A DNA stretch of 64,000 nucleotides from Dryocola sp032051265 (lineage in GTDB: Bacteria; Pseudomonadota; Gammaproteobacteria; Enterobacterales; Enterobacteriaceae): NCBI GenBank assembly GCA_032051265.1, contig DAMBYU010000002.1, positions 248,001 through 312,000 on the forward strand, in the 5' to 3' direction. Of this stretch, positions 1 to 8,772 are shown one piece after another. Position 1 is the stretch's first letter, and the number at the start of each line of letters is the position of its first letter. Position numbers and translations under genes: made by a program. The notes beneath the pieces are model-generated. The model did not search any database. It saw only the letters and a program-made list of their open reading frames with translations, and was not told the origin of the DNA.

Positions 1-487
1 GGCGATGGCGCTCGGCGCCAAGGCGCAACGTGGTAAGCATTTCGTCGATACGATCGCGTTGCTCAGCGTTGAGTTTTGCCCGCAGGCTCGCCCACACGGT
101 TTTATCCGCCTTTTGCGCAATCTCAAGGTTTTCAAACACCGTCAGCGCCTCAAAAACGGTGGGCTTCTGGAATTTTCGCCCTATTCCTTTTTTGGCGATC
201 TCGGCAGGCTCCAGGCGCAGCAAGTCCGTGGACTGATCGTAAAACGCCTTGCCGGTTTGCGGCTTAGTTTTGCCGGTGATCACATCCATCAGCGTGGTTT
301 TTCCCGCGCCGTTTGGGCCAATCACGCAGCGTAACTCCCCCACGCCGATATTAAGCGAGAGATCCGTCAGCGCTTTAAAACCGTCGAAACTGACGTTGAT
401 ATTCTCAAGCATCAGGACCGGATCGGTCTGCTCACGATATCTGTCCGTCAGGTGCTGACGGGTAAAGAGCGGTTCGCCTGGTTGCAT
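1..487 (-). CDS. urtD: Urea ABC transporter ATP-binding protein UrtD (3' end outside window)
   Basis: Cytoplasmic ATPase of the high-affinity urea/short-chain-amide importer, likely paired with UrtE beyond the left edge. About 162 N-terminal codons are present. The Walker A motif GPNGAGKT is at residues 57-64, followed by a LivG-like stretch containing GRKFQKPTVFEALTVFENL (Q-loop region). The ATG overlaps the urtC stop by one base (TAATG on the minus strand), which indicates translational coupling. The C-terminal signature and Walker B motifs are cut off by the window edge, so completeness cannot be judged. The position after urtABC decides urea over branched-chain amino acids as substrate. 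Confidence 0.93.
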   Translation of the reverse strand, partial: MQPGEPLFTRQHLTDRYREQTDPVLMLENINVSFDGFKALTDLSLNIGVGELRCVIGPNGAGKTTLMDVITGKTKPQTGKAFYDQSTDLLRLEPAEIAKKGIGRKFQKPTVFEALTVFENLEIAQKADKTVWASLRAKLNAEQRDRIDEMLTTLRLGAERHR

Positions 488-1560
488 TATTTCTCTCCTT
501 TACGCAGCAGACCAATCACGCCACGCGGCAGGAACAGCGTCACGATGATAAAAATCAGCCCGAGGAACAGCTGCCAGTATTCCGGCACGGCCATCGTGAA
601 ATAGCTCTTTGCACCGTTCACAAGTCCGGCGCCGAGGATTGGGCCGATCAAGGTGCCGCGTCCGCCAAGCGCGACCCAGATTGCAGCTTCAATAGAGTTG
701 GTCGGCGACATTTCACCGGGGTTGATAATGCCTACCTGCGGTACATAGAGCGCGCCCGCCAGTCCGCAAAGCACGGCAGATAATGTCCAGACAAGCAATT
801 TGAAGCCGCGCGGATCATAGCCGCAGAACACGAGGCGGTTTTCGGCATCGCGCACGGCGGTCAGCACGCGGCCAAACTTGCTGCGTGCGAGTGCAAATCC
901 AACCGCAAGGCTTGCTATCAGGAGTAAAACGGTAGCGATAAACAGCCCGATACGCGTGCCCGTCGCCGTGATGGGCATTCCCAGAATAGTGGTAAAGCCG
1001 GTAAAGCCGTTATTGCCGCCAAAGCCGGTTTCGTTACGAAAGAACAGCAGCATCCCGGCGTAGGTCAGCGCCTGGGTCATAATCGAGAAATAGACACCTT
1101 TGATTTTTGAGCGGAAGGCAAAGAAGCCAAACGCCAGCGCCAGCAGCCCCGGCACCAGAACGACCAGCGCCATCGCCCAGGCGAAATGCTGCGTGCCCCA
1201 CCAGAACCAGGGCAGCTCGCTCCACGACAGGAAAGACATAAATCCCGGCAGCCCGTCACCTGCGGCCTGACGCATCAGATACATGCCCATCGCATAACCG
1301 CCCAGGGCAAAGAAGATACCGTGTCCGAGGGAGAGCAGGCCCGCATATCCCCACACCAAATCCAGCGCCACGGCGACCGTCGCATAGCACAGGATTTTAC
1401 CGACCAGCGTCAGCGTATAGGTGGACAAAGCCCAGGGATGATCGGCTGGCAACAGCGTTAAAAACGGCAGCGTCAGCATCGCAACGACCAGTAAAATACC
1501 CAGCACCGCGCTCAGGCGAGGCGCCTGGCGGGTCAGGGTTAACGTCAACGGCTGGCTCAT
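487..1560 (-). CDS. urtC: Urea ABC transporter permease UrtC
   Basis: Inner-membrane permease of the LivM family, 357 residues, predicted to pair with UrtB to form the urea channel. It has many hydrophobic segments, and the conserved C-terminal RGTLIGPILGAGLVNGAKSY region is typical of UrtC/LivM. Its ATG overlaps the urtB stop by one base (TGATG), and its own stop overlaps urtD, so urtB-C-D is tightly coupled. Assignment as UrtC rather than LivM rests on the neighbouring urea carboxylase, allophanate hydrolase and UrtA genes. Confidence 0.93.
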   Translation of the reverse strand: MSQPLTLTLTRQAPRLSAVLGILLVVAMLTLPFLTLLPADHPWALSTYTLTLVGKILCYATVAVALDLVWGYAGLLSLGHGIFFALGGYAMGMYLMRQAAGDGLPGFMSFLSWSELPWFWWGTQHFAWAMALVVLVPGLLALAFGFFAFRSKIKGVYFSIMTQALTYAGMLLFFRNETGFGGNNGFTGFTTILGMPITATGTRIGLFIATVLLLIASLAVGFALARSKFGRVLTAVRDAENRLVFCGYDPRGFKLLVWTLSAVLCGLAGALYVPQVGIINPGEMSPTNSIEAAIWVALGGRGTLIGPILGAGLVNGAKSYFTMAVPEYWQLFLGLIFIIVTLFLPRGVIGLLRKGEK

Positions 1561-3125
1561 CAGTCAATCACCCTCCCTTTCAGCGCAAACAGGCCCTGCG
1601 GACGTTTCTGAATAAACAGAATAATCATCACAAGGATTAAGATCTTGCCCAGCACCGCCCCGATTTGCGGCTCAAGTATTTTATTGAAGATGCCCAGCCC
1701 AAACGCGGCGGCCACGCTTCCGGCAAGCTGGCCCACGCCGCCAAGTACTACCACCAGGAAAGAATCGATGATGTAGCCCTGGCCAAGCTCCGGCCCAACG
1801 TTCCCGAGCTGCGATAGCGCCACGCCGCCCAGCCCGGCAATGCCGGAACCCAGGCCAAACGCCAGCATATCCACACGCCCGGTTGGAACGCCGCAGCAGG
1901 CCGCCATCGCACGGTTTTGCGTCACGGCCCGCACGTTCATGCCCAGACGAGTTTTGTTCAGCAGCAGCCAGGTAAACAGCAACACCAGCATCACAAAGCC
2001 CAGCACCACCAGGCGGTTCCACGGCAGGATGAGGTTCGGCAGCACCTGCACGCCGCCGGAAAGCCACGCGGGGTTAGCCACCTCCATGTTTTGCGCGCCA
2101 AACACCATGCGCACAATCTGGATAAGCATCAGGCTGATGCCCCATGTCGCCAGCAGCGTTTCCAGCGGGCGTCCGTACAGATGGCGAATTACGGTGCGTT
2201 CAAGCGCCATGCCGATGCACGCGGTGATGGCGAAGGCCACCGGCAAGGCGACAACCGGATAAAAGGCTAACCAGGCCGGGGCATATTGCTGGAAGGCGCT
2301 TTGCACCAGCCACGCGGAGTAAGCGCCGAGCATCAGCATTTCGCCATGCGCCATATTGATAACGCCCAGCAGACCATAGGTAATCGCCAGCCCAAGTGCG
2401 GCGAGTAACAGAATCGATCCTAAAGAAAGCCCCATAAACGCCTGGCCGAGAATGTCCCCGAGCAGCAGGCGATGCTGGATTTTCTGCAATCCTTCTGTCG
2501 CCGCTTCGCGCACCAGCGGGTCAGGTTCATTTTGCGCATCAACCAGCGGTTTCAGTAGCGCCTGGGTATCCGGATCGGCGGAGTGCCCGAGAAGCTCGAC
2601 GGCGCTGAGACGTAATTTACTGTCAGGGCTTGCAAGCTGGAGACGAGCCAGCGCGCCTTCAAGCGCGGTACGCACCTCGCCGTCCTGCTCGCTTTTAAGC
2701 CTTTGGGCAAGGACAGGCAGCAGTTCAGCTGCGGCATCGTGCTGTAACGCTTTTGCCGCCTGCAGGCGAGTGGTGACGTTGTCACTTAAAAGGCGATGGC
2801 TGGCCAGCGCGCTTCCCGTCAGAATGCGTAGACGGTTAGTGAGACGAAGTTTTTTTACCTCCCCGACCGGCGCGCTGGCCTCGCCAAGCGCAGTCAGTTT
2901 TGCATCATTTTGTGCGAACGCGTGATGTTGCTCATCGGTGACCAGGTTTTCCTGATTAAGCGCGCTCAGCAGCGGGAGGCGAGCCACGTCAGGCGCTGCC
3001 GCCCAGCTTTGCAGCAGCTTCGCCTGCCCCGACCGGTTCGCCGCCGCAAAATCTTCGGCCTCTCCGGCGCGAGCGAAACACGGCAGTAGCCAGGCTACGA
3101 TCAGTAACCATCGTACAAGTTTCAT
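1560..3125 (-). CDS. urtB: Urea ABC transporter permease UrtB
   Basis: Second inner-membrane permease of the urea importer (LivH family), 521 residues. The first roughly 20 residues form a signal-like hydrophobic stretch. A helical, charged extracytoplasmic region of about 200 residues follows, and the LivH-like membrane domain begins near residue 220 (GLSLGSILLLAALGLAITYG). This long N-terminal extension is usual for UrtB and distinguishes it from LivH. The start has a good ribosome site (AAGGAG). A 49-bp gap separates it from urtA and carries a perfect 9-bp hairpin, so expression of urtA and the downstream genes may differ. Confidence 0.93.
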   Translation of the reverse strand: MKLVRWLLIVAWLLPCFARAGEAEDFAAANRSGQAKLLQSWAAAPDVARLPLLSALNQENLVTDEQHHAFAQNDAKLTALGEASAPVGEVKKLRLTNRLRILTGSALASHRLLSDNVTTRLQAAKALQHDAAAELLPVLAQRLKSEQDGEVRTALEGALARLQLASPDSKLRLSAVELLGHSADPDTQALLKPLVDAQNEPDPLVREAATEGLQKIQHRLLLGDILGQAFMGLSLGSILLLAALGLAITYGLLGVINMAHGEMLMLGAYSAWLVQSAFQQYAPAWLAFYPVVALPVAFAITACIGMALERTVIRHLYGRPLETLLATWGISLMLIQIVRMVFGAQNMEVANPAWLSGGVQVLPNLILPWNRLVVLGFVMLVLLFTWLLLNKTRLGMNVRAVTQNRAMAACCGVPTGRVDMLAFGLGSGIAGLGGVALSQLGNVGPELGQGYIIDSFLVVVLGGVGQLAGSVAAAFGLGIFNKILEPQIGAVLGKILILVMIILFIQKRPQGLFALKGRVID

Positions 3126-3143
3126 GGGCTTCTCCTTTTTAGT

Positions 3144-3167
3144 GCTCCCTCTCCTGGAAGAGGGAGC
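3144..3167. repeat. CCCTCTCC-type hairpin between urtA and urtB
   Basis: Perfect inverted repeat GCTCCCTCT / AGAGGGAGC with a 6-nt loop. It starts 7 nt after the urtA stop on the transcribed minus strand and has no U-tract. It is one of four related hairpins in this window (also at 33994, 41991 and 49597). It could protect the abundant urtA message end or attenuate readthrough into urtB. Confidence 0.8.
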
Positions 3168-3174
3168 CAGGACA

Positions 3175-4446
3175 TTAGTTGCTCGCCGTTTTCACCGGCT
3201 CATCAGACTTCTTATCGTTTCCGCTGATAAACGGGCTCCATGGCTGGGCACGAACCGGACCTTCGGTCTGCCACACCACGTTGAACTGGCCGTTGCCTTC
3301 GATTTCGCCAATCATTACCGGCTTATGCAGATGGTGGTTGGTGGCGTCCATGGTCAGCGTAAAGCCAGACGGGGCCTTGAAGGTTTGTCCGGCCATGGCC
3401 GCACGTACTTTATCCACATCGGTAGTGCCCGCTTTTTCAACGGCCTGCGCCCACATATGAATGCCGACGTAGGTGGCCTCCATCGGATCGTTGGTCACCA
3501 CCGTATCGGCGTTCGGCAGCTTGTGCGCTTTGGCGTAAGCCTTCCATTCGGCAACGAACTGCTTGTTGGTTGGGTTATCCACGGACTCGAAGTAATTCCA
3601 GGCTGCCAGGTTGCCAACCAGCGGTTTGGTATCGATGCCGCGCAGCTCTTCTTCACCCACTGAGAAGGCCACTACCGGCACGTCGGTTGCTTTCAGGCCC
3701 TGGTTGGCAAGCTCTTTGTAGAACGGCACGTTGGAGTCGCCGTTGATGGTGGAGATCACCGCCGTTTTACCACCGGCGGAGAATTTCTTGATATTGGAAA
3801 CGATAGTCTGGTAATCGCTGTAGCCAAACGGGGTATACACCTCCTGGATATCTTTATCCTGTACGCCTTTGGAATGCAGGAAAGCACGCAGGATCTTGTT
3901 CGTGGTGCGCGGATAAACGTAGTCGGTGCCCAGCAGGAAGTAACGTTTCGCCGCCCCGCCGTCCTCGCTCATCAGGTATTCCACCGCAGGGATCGCCTGT
4001 TGGTTTGGCGCGGCGCCGGTATAAAACACGTTCGGCGACATCTCTTCGCCTTCGTACTGCACCGGATAGAACAGCAGCCCGTTCAGCTCCTCAAACACCG
4101 GCAGCACGGATTTACGCGATACGGACGTCCAGCAGCCAAACACCACCGCCGCTTTATCCTGGCTCAGCAGCTGACGTGCTTTCTCAGCAAACAGCGGCCA
4201 GTTGGACGCCGGATCGACAACCACCGGTTCGAGCTGTTTCCCCAGCACGCCGCCTTTGGCGTTGATGTCAGCAATGGTCATCAGCGCCACATCTTTCAGC
4301 GGCGTTTCAGAAATAGCCATCGTCCCGGAGAGCGAGTGCATAATGCCCACTTTGATGGTGTCGGCCGCCTGCGCGCTAAAAGCCAGCCCCATGCTGATAA
4401 CCGACGCGGAAAGCGCAAAAGCTTTAATAAAGGTGCGACGTTGCAT
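3175..4446 (-). CDS. urtA: Urea ABC transporter substrate-binding protein UrtA
   Basis: Periplasmic urea-binding protein, 423 residues from the chosen start. The ATG at 4446 is preferred over one 45 bases upstream because CAGGAG lies about 8 nt before it and the protein then begins with a signal peptide. That peptide carries a twin-arginine-like motif (QRRTFIK), a hydrophobic stretch and an AQA cleavage site, suggesting Tat export. The mature part is a type I periplasmic binding fold typical of UrtA/AmiC. The gene lies 19 bp after the gntR stop. Function is well supported by the operon, although related proteins bind short-chain amides. Confidence 0.93.
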   Translation of the reverse strand: MQRRTFIKAFALSASVISMGLAFSAQAADTIKVGIMHSLSGTMAISETPLKDVALMTIADINAKGGVLGKQLEPVVVDPASNWPLFAEKARQLLSQDKAAVVFGCWTSVSRKSVLPVFEELNGLLFYPVQYEGEEMSPNVFYTGAAPNQQAIPAVEYLMSEDGGAAKRYFLLGTDYVYPRTTNKILRAFLHSKGVQDKDIQEVYTPFGYSDYQTIVSNIKKFSAGGKTAVISTINGDSNVPFYKELANQGLKATDVPVVAFSVGEEELRGIDTKPLVGNLAAWNYFESVDNPTNKQFVAEWKAYAKAHKLPNADTVVTNDPMEATYVGIHMWAQAVEKAGTTDVDKVRAAMAGQTFKAPSGFTLTMDATNHHLHKPVMIGEIEGNGQFNVVWQTEGPVRAQPWSPFISGNDKKSDEPVKTASN

Positions 4447-4465
4447 AATTGTTACTCCTGAAAAG

Positions 4466-5146
4466 TTAAAGACGCTGTGTGTTTCGTGCAAGGTGGAGCA
4501 TATGAAGCGTTATCAAACGAACCTCTTTCTGACTTACGGCTATATGGTCATGTAAACGGGACTGCGCCTCCTGAAGCTGTCGGTTTAAAATGGCGAGCAG
4601 GATCTGCCCATGCTCGTGATAGGTGGCACTTACGCGTGGGCGCTGGGTAAAATCCAGCCGCCGCACAATACGAATTTTTTCGGTGATATCCCGATGCACC
4701 CGCGCCATTTCCGGGTTGCCTGCCGCCTCGACCAGCGTCATATGAAACGCCTCGTCATGGCTCGCCACGTCTGCGCCGTCCGGCAGCTGCGGCGAATCAA
4801 TCCAGAACTGCTTTAGCATCTGTAACGGCAGCGGTCGCACCTCCTGCGGCAGCGTGCAGAGCCGTTTTACCGCCTCCAGCTCAAGCACAATGCGCAAATC
4901 GTAAAGCGATTCGAGATAGTCAAAATCCACCGCTTTAATCTGCCAGCCGCTGCGCGGCTGTACCTCGACATAACCCTCCTGCTCCAGCGCGTACAGCGCC
5001 TGACGCACCGGCGTGCGGCTGGCAGCCATTCGTACCGCAACGTCGTTTTCGCTGAAGCGGTCGCCGGGTAACAGCTGAAAATCGAAGATTTCCTGTTTCA
5101 GCTGGCGGTAGATACGTTCGGCGATGCCCGCTGGATTGGTTTTCAT
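4466..5146 (-). CDS. GntR/FadR-family regulator of the urea operon
   Basis: DNA-binding regulator of 226 residues. The N-terminal winged helix-turn-helix spans about residues 30-70 (SENDVAVRMAASRTPVRQAL region), and an all-helical FCD ligand domain follows, with the Asp/His metal-site pattern (DEAFHMTL and HEHGQIL). The start at 5146 overlaps the uca stop in an ATGA, so translation is coupled; an upstream in-frame start would run 57 bases into uca. The gene sits inside the operon it probably controls. A likely operator is the GTATAC-centred palindrome at 10582-10599. Its effector is unknown; urea, allophanate or a carboxylated product are candidates by inference. Confidence 0.85.
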   Translation of the reverse strand: MKTNPAGIAERIYRQLKQEIFDFQLLPGDRFSENDVAVRMAASRTPVRQALYALEQEGYVEVQPRSGWQIKAVDFDYLESLYDLRIVLELEAVKRLCTLPQEVRPLPLQMLKQFWIDSPQLPDGADVASHDEAFHMTLVEAAGNPEMARVHRDITEKIRIVRRLDFTQRPRVSATYHEHGQILLAILNRQLQEAQSRLHDHIAVSQKEVRLITLHMLHLARNTQRL

Positions 5147-8100
5147 ACGGCGTCCAGCCAGAGCAGCGCATCCCCGGGTCCTACCGGCCGGCCCTGCTGG
5201 CAACTAATACGGATAACGGTGCCGTCACAGGGTGCGGAAACCATCAGCTCCATCTTCATCGCCTCCACCACGATCAGCGGTTCGCCCTGTTTCACCTTCT
5301 GGCCCGCTGCGACGAGGATCTTCCAGATATTGCCGTTCAAATCCGCACTCACCAGATGTCCTTCCTGATCGGCACAAGTTTCCTGCTCTGCAAGCATGGC
5401 GCTCTCAACTGCCGCGCTCTCCTGCTCTTTCCAGTGGGCGACTTCGCTGTTAAAAGCGTTTTTTTGCCGCTCGCGGAAACTGGCGATGTCATCAGCATTC
5501 TGCGCAAGAAATGCGTTATAAGCGGCGAAATCAAACTCCACCTCTTCGACGCGCACCTGCGCCCGTCCTTCGCGGAATGCCGTGCGGAAGGCGCTCAGTT
5601 CGTCTTCGGTAACCGGGTAGAAACGCACCTGGTCGAAGAATTTCAGCAGCCATGGCTCGTCGCTGAACTGTTCGTTTTTCAGGAATTTGTTCCAGATAGG
5701 CACCGTGCGCCCGACCAGTTGATAGCCGCCCGGAGAATCCATGCCGTAGATGCACATATACATGCCGCCGATCCCCACGGTGCCTTCGGCAGTCCAGGTG
5801 CGCGCCGGATTGTATTTCGAGCTGAGTAAACGGTGACGCGGGTCGAGCGGCACCGCGCAAGGCGCGCCGAGATAAACATCGCCCAGCCCCAGCACCAGAT
5901 AGCTGGCGTCGAAGATTATCTGTTTCACTTCGTCACGGTGCGCCAGGCCGTTGGTGCGCTGGATAAAATCGACGTTATTTGGCAGCCAGGGCGCGTCGGC
6001 GCGCACGGTTTCTTTGTAGCGTTCCACCGCCGCAAGCGTGGCGCTGTCTTCAAAGGCCATCGGCAGGTGCACAATGCGCGACGGGATTTTCAGCTTCGTC
6101 ACATCCCCAAGCTGTTTTTCAAGGCTCAGCAACAGCGTAAGAAGCTGCGGCTGGGAAATACGCTGGCTATCGTAGCGCACCTGTAGCGAGCGAACGCCGG
6201 GGGCAAGCTCTTCTATGCCGTTCACGCCGGTTTGTCTGATGGCTTTCATCAGCAGATAAATGCGCAGGCGTAACGCCAGATCCAGCACGTTATCGCCGTA
6301 CTCGATCAGCACGTAGTTATCGCCCGCCTGGCGATAAACAACCGCAGGTAAATCGCCCTCGCAGGCCAGCTCCGCCAGAATTGCCGCACTGGACGTTGTG
6401 GCAGGCTCTATCGAAGGAGGTAAATCGGGTAGCCTTGCGACGTGCAGCAGATCGCTTACGGCTACGTCCTGGGCAATCTCCAGCGACTGCGCCTGTTCAA
6501 ACGTCATCGCGTGAAAGCGAATGCGGTCGCCGGGCTTCACCTGCCCGACTTTCCACAGCTCCGCTTTGGCAATGGTGACCGGACAAACAAAGCCGCCCAG
6601 GCTTGGGCCGTCACGCGTCAGGATCACCGGGAAGTCACCGGTGAAATTCACCGCGCCAATAGCGTATTCACAGTCATGAACGTTGGAAGGATGCAGCCCG
6701 GCTTCGCCGCCGTCGGCACGCGTCCATTCCGGTTTCGGGCCGACAAGGCGCACGCCGAGGCGGTTCGAGTTGTAGTGGACCTGCCATTCGGCGTCGAAAA
6801 ACTTCCGCATGGATTCCGGCGTGAAGAAATCAGGCGCGCCGTGCGGCCCGTGCAGCACGCCGATTTCCCATAGATCGCCGTATTGCGGGATAACCGCAGG
6901 CTCAGGCATTTGCGGTAGCGAGATCGGCGCAGGCGTAGTGCAGGCGGGCAGAGATGGCTGGGAAATAGCCAGCACGTCTGCGATACGTAATGTGCGTCCG
7001 GCGTGCCCGCCAAACTGACCGAGGGCAAAAGTGGAACGGCTACCGAGATAAACCGGCACGTCAAAACCGTTGCGTACGGCAAGATAGGTACGACAGCCGG
7101 AGGTGGCGCGGCCAAGCTTCAGCGTCTGACCGGCTTTAACGACAATCGGCTGCCAGTAAGGCACTTCTGTATCGTCAAGCGTTGCCGGACATGGCGCGCC
7201 CGTCAGCGCAAGGGTTGCCGCGCTGTGAAAACGTAGCGTTGGCCCCTGCAGCGTGAACTCCAGCCCGGCGGCAGAAGGATGGTTGCCGACAATGCGGTTT
7301 GCCAGCCGGAAGGCGTAATCATCCATCGGTCCGGACGGCGGCACGCCGATATCCCAGTAGCCGAGACGGCCGGGACTGTCCTGTACGCTGCTCCAGGTGC
7401 CCGGCTCCAGCACTTCAACGGCGTGCGCCTGATACACGACGTCATCGAGCAGGCGAGTCCACATGACGCCGGCTTTAAATTCAGCCAGCTGTACAATCTG
7501 GCGCAGGTAATCCAGGTTTGTGGCGATGCCGTGCAAACGCGTGGCCGCCAGCGCAGCGTTCAGCTTACTTAACGCCTGCTGACGATCTTCGCCGTGCACG
7601 ATTACTTTGGCGATCATCGGATCGTAAAAAGCGCTTACTTCGCTGCCGGTGCTGACCCAACCATCCACGCGAACATCTTCCGGGAAAGCGACATCGGTCA
7701 GCACGCCTGGGCTCGGCTGGAAGTTTTTTAGCGCATCTTCGGCATAGATGCGCACTTCGATGGATGCGCCTGTTGGCGGCTGCGTAAGGCGTTGCCAGTC
7801 AAGCTCAACACCTGCGCCGATCTTCACCATGCATTCAATCAGATCCAGGCCGGTGACCATTTCTGTAACCGGGTGCTCCACCTGCAGACGGGTATTTACT
7901 TCGAGGAAATAGAACGCGTCGCGCGCGGCGTCGTAGATAAATTCCACGGTGCCAGCGCTGCGGTAATTTACCGACTCGCCAAGCGCTACCGCGGCTGCAT
8001 GTATCGCTTCGCGCGTGGACTGCGGCAGGTTTGGCGCAGGCGTTTCCTCAACGACCTTTTGGTTGCGACGCTGCAAAGAGCAGTCCCGTTCGCCCAGCGC

Positions 8101-8763
8101 CACCACCTTGCCTTTACCGTCACCAAAGATTTGCACTTCGAGATGGCGGGCGCGGTCAACAAATCGCTCGATAAACACGCCATCGTCGCTGAAAAATTGC
8201 TGACCCATACGCTTTACGCTTGCCCATGCCGCAAGCAGCGCGGCTTCATCATCACAGCGCGTAAGCCCTATTCCGCCTCCGCCGGCGGTGGTTTTCAGCA
8301 TTACCGGATAGCCGATTTCGGCTGCGGCAAGCTGAGCTTCCTGTAACGTGAGCAGCAGGCCGGTACCCGGAGTCATCGGCACGTCGGCCTTAAACGCCAG
8401 CTCGCGCGCGCAGTGTTTAAGGCCAAAATCACGAATTTGATCGGCCGTTGGGCCGAGAAAAACGATGCCCGCCGCTTCGCAGGCCTGAGCAAATTCAGCG
8501 CGTTCGGAAAGAAAGCCATAGCCGGGAAAAATCGCCTGCGCGCCGCTTTCTCTGGCGGCGGCCAGAATCTTTTCAATAACCAGGTAGCTGTCTGCCGCTT
8601 TTTCGCCGCCCAGCGCGATGGCGATATCCGCGTCCCTGACGTGTTGCGCGTTGGCATCGGGATCGGAATAGACCGCCACGCTGGTAATGCCCATTTTCTT
8701 AAGGGTTTTGATTGCACGAACGGCAATCTCACCGCGGTTAGCAATTAACACAGAGCTAAACAT
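5143..8763 (-). CDS. uca: Urea carboxylase (biotin-dependent)
   Basis: ATP- and biotin-dependent carboxylation of urea to allophanate, the first half of the urea amidolyase pathway. The 1206 residues are in the expected order: biotin carboxylase (about 1-450, with the glycine-rich ATP loop KTTAGGGGIG and EVNTRLQVEHPVTE), a KipA-like/AHS2 domain (about 465-770), a KipI-like/AHS1 domain (about 820-1030), and a C-terminal biotinyl domain with the biotin lysine in VEAMKMEL near residue 1170. The start has GAGGAG upstream and lies 9 bp after the allophanate hydrolase gene. Separate uca and hydrolase genes are the usual bacterial form, whereas yeast fuses them. No truncation is seen. Confidence 0.96.
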   Translation of the reverse strand: MFSSVLIANRGEIAVRAIKTLKKMGITSVAVYSDPDANAQHVRDADIAIALGGEKAADSYLVIEKILAAARESGAQAIFPGYGFLSERAEFAQACEAAGIVFLGPTADQIRDFGLKHCARELAFKADVPMTPGTGLLLTLQEAQLAAAEIGYPVMLKTTAGGGGIGLTRCDDEAALLAAWASVKRMGQQFFSDDGVFIERFVDRARHLEVQIFGDGKGKVVALGERDCSLQRRNQKVVEETPAPNLPQSTREAIHAAAVALGESVNYRSAGTVEFIYDAARDAFYFLEVNTRLQVEHPVTEMVTGLDLIECMVKIGAGVELDWQRLTQPPTGASIEVRIYAEDALKNFQPSPGVLTDVAFPEDVRVDGWVSTGSEVSAFYDPMIAKVIVHGEDRQQALSKLNAALAATRLHGIATNLDYLRQIVQLAEFKAGVMWTRLLDDVVYQAHAVEVLEPGTWSSVQDSPGRLGYWDIGVPPSGPMDDYAFRLANRIVGNHPSAAGLEFTLQGPTLRFHSAATLALTGAPCPATLDDTEVPYWQPIVVKAGQTLKLGRATSGCRTYLAVRNGFDVPVYLGSRSTFALGQFGGHAGRTLRIADVLAISQPSLPACTTPAPISLPQMPEPAVIPQYGDLWEIGVLHGPHGAPDFFTPESMRKFFDAEWQVHYNSNRLGVRLVGPKPEWTRADGGEAGLHPSNVHDCEYAIGAVNFTGDFPVILTRDGPSLGGFVCPVTIAKAELWKVGQVKPGDRIRFHAMTFEQAQSLEIAQDVAVSDLLHVARLPDLPPSIEPATTSSAAILAELACEGDLPAVVYRQAGDNYVLIEYGDNVLDLALRLRIYLLMKAIRQTGVNGIEELAPGVRSLQVRYDSQRISQPQLLTLLLSLEKQLGDVTKLKIPSRIVHLPMAFEDSATLAAVERYKETVRADAPWLPNNVDFIQRTNGLAHRDEVKQIIFDASYLVLGLGDVYLGAPCAVPLDPRHRLLSSKYNPARTWTAEGTVGIGGMYMCIYGMDSPGGYQLVGRTVPIWNKFLKNEQFSDEPWLLKFFDQVRFYPVTEDELSAFRTAFREGRAQVRVEEVEFDFAAYNAFLAQNADDIASFRERQKNAFNSEVAHWKEQESAAVESAMLAEQETCADQEGHLVSADLNGNIWKILVAAGQKVKQGEPLIVVEAMKMELMVSAPCDGTVIRISCQQGRPVGPGDALLWLDAV

Positions 8764-8772
8764 ATTCTCTCC

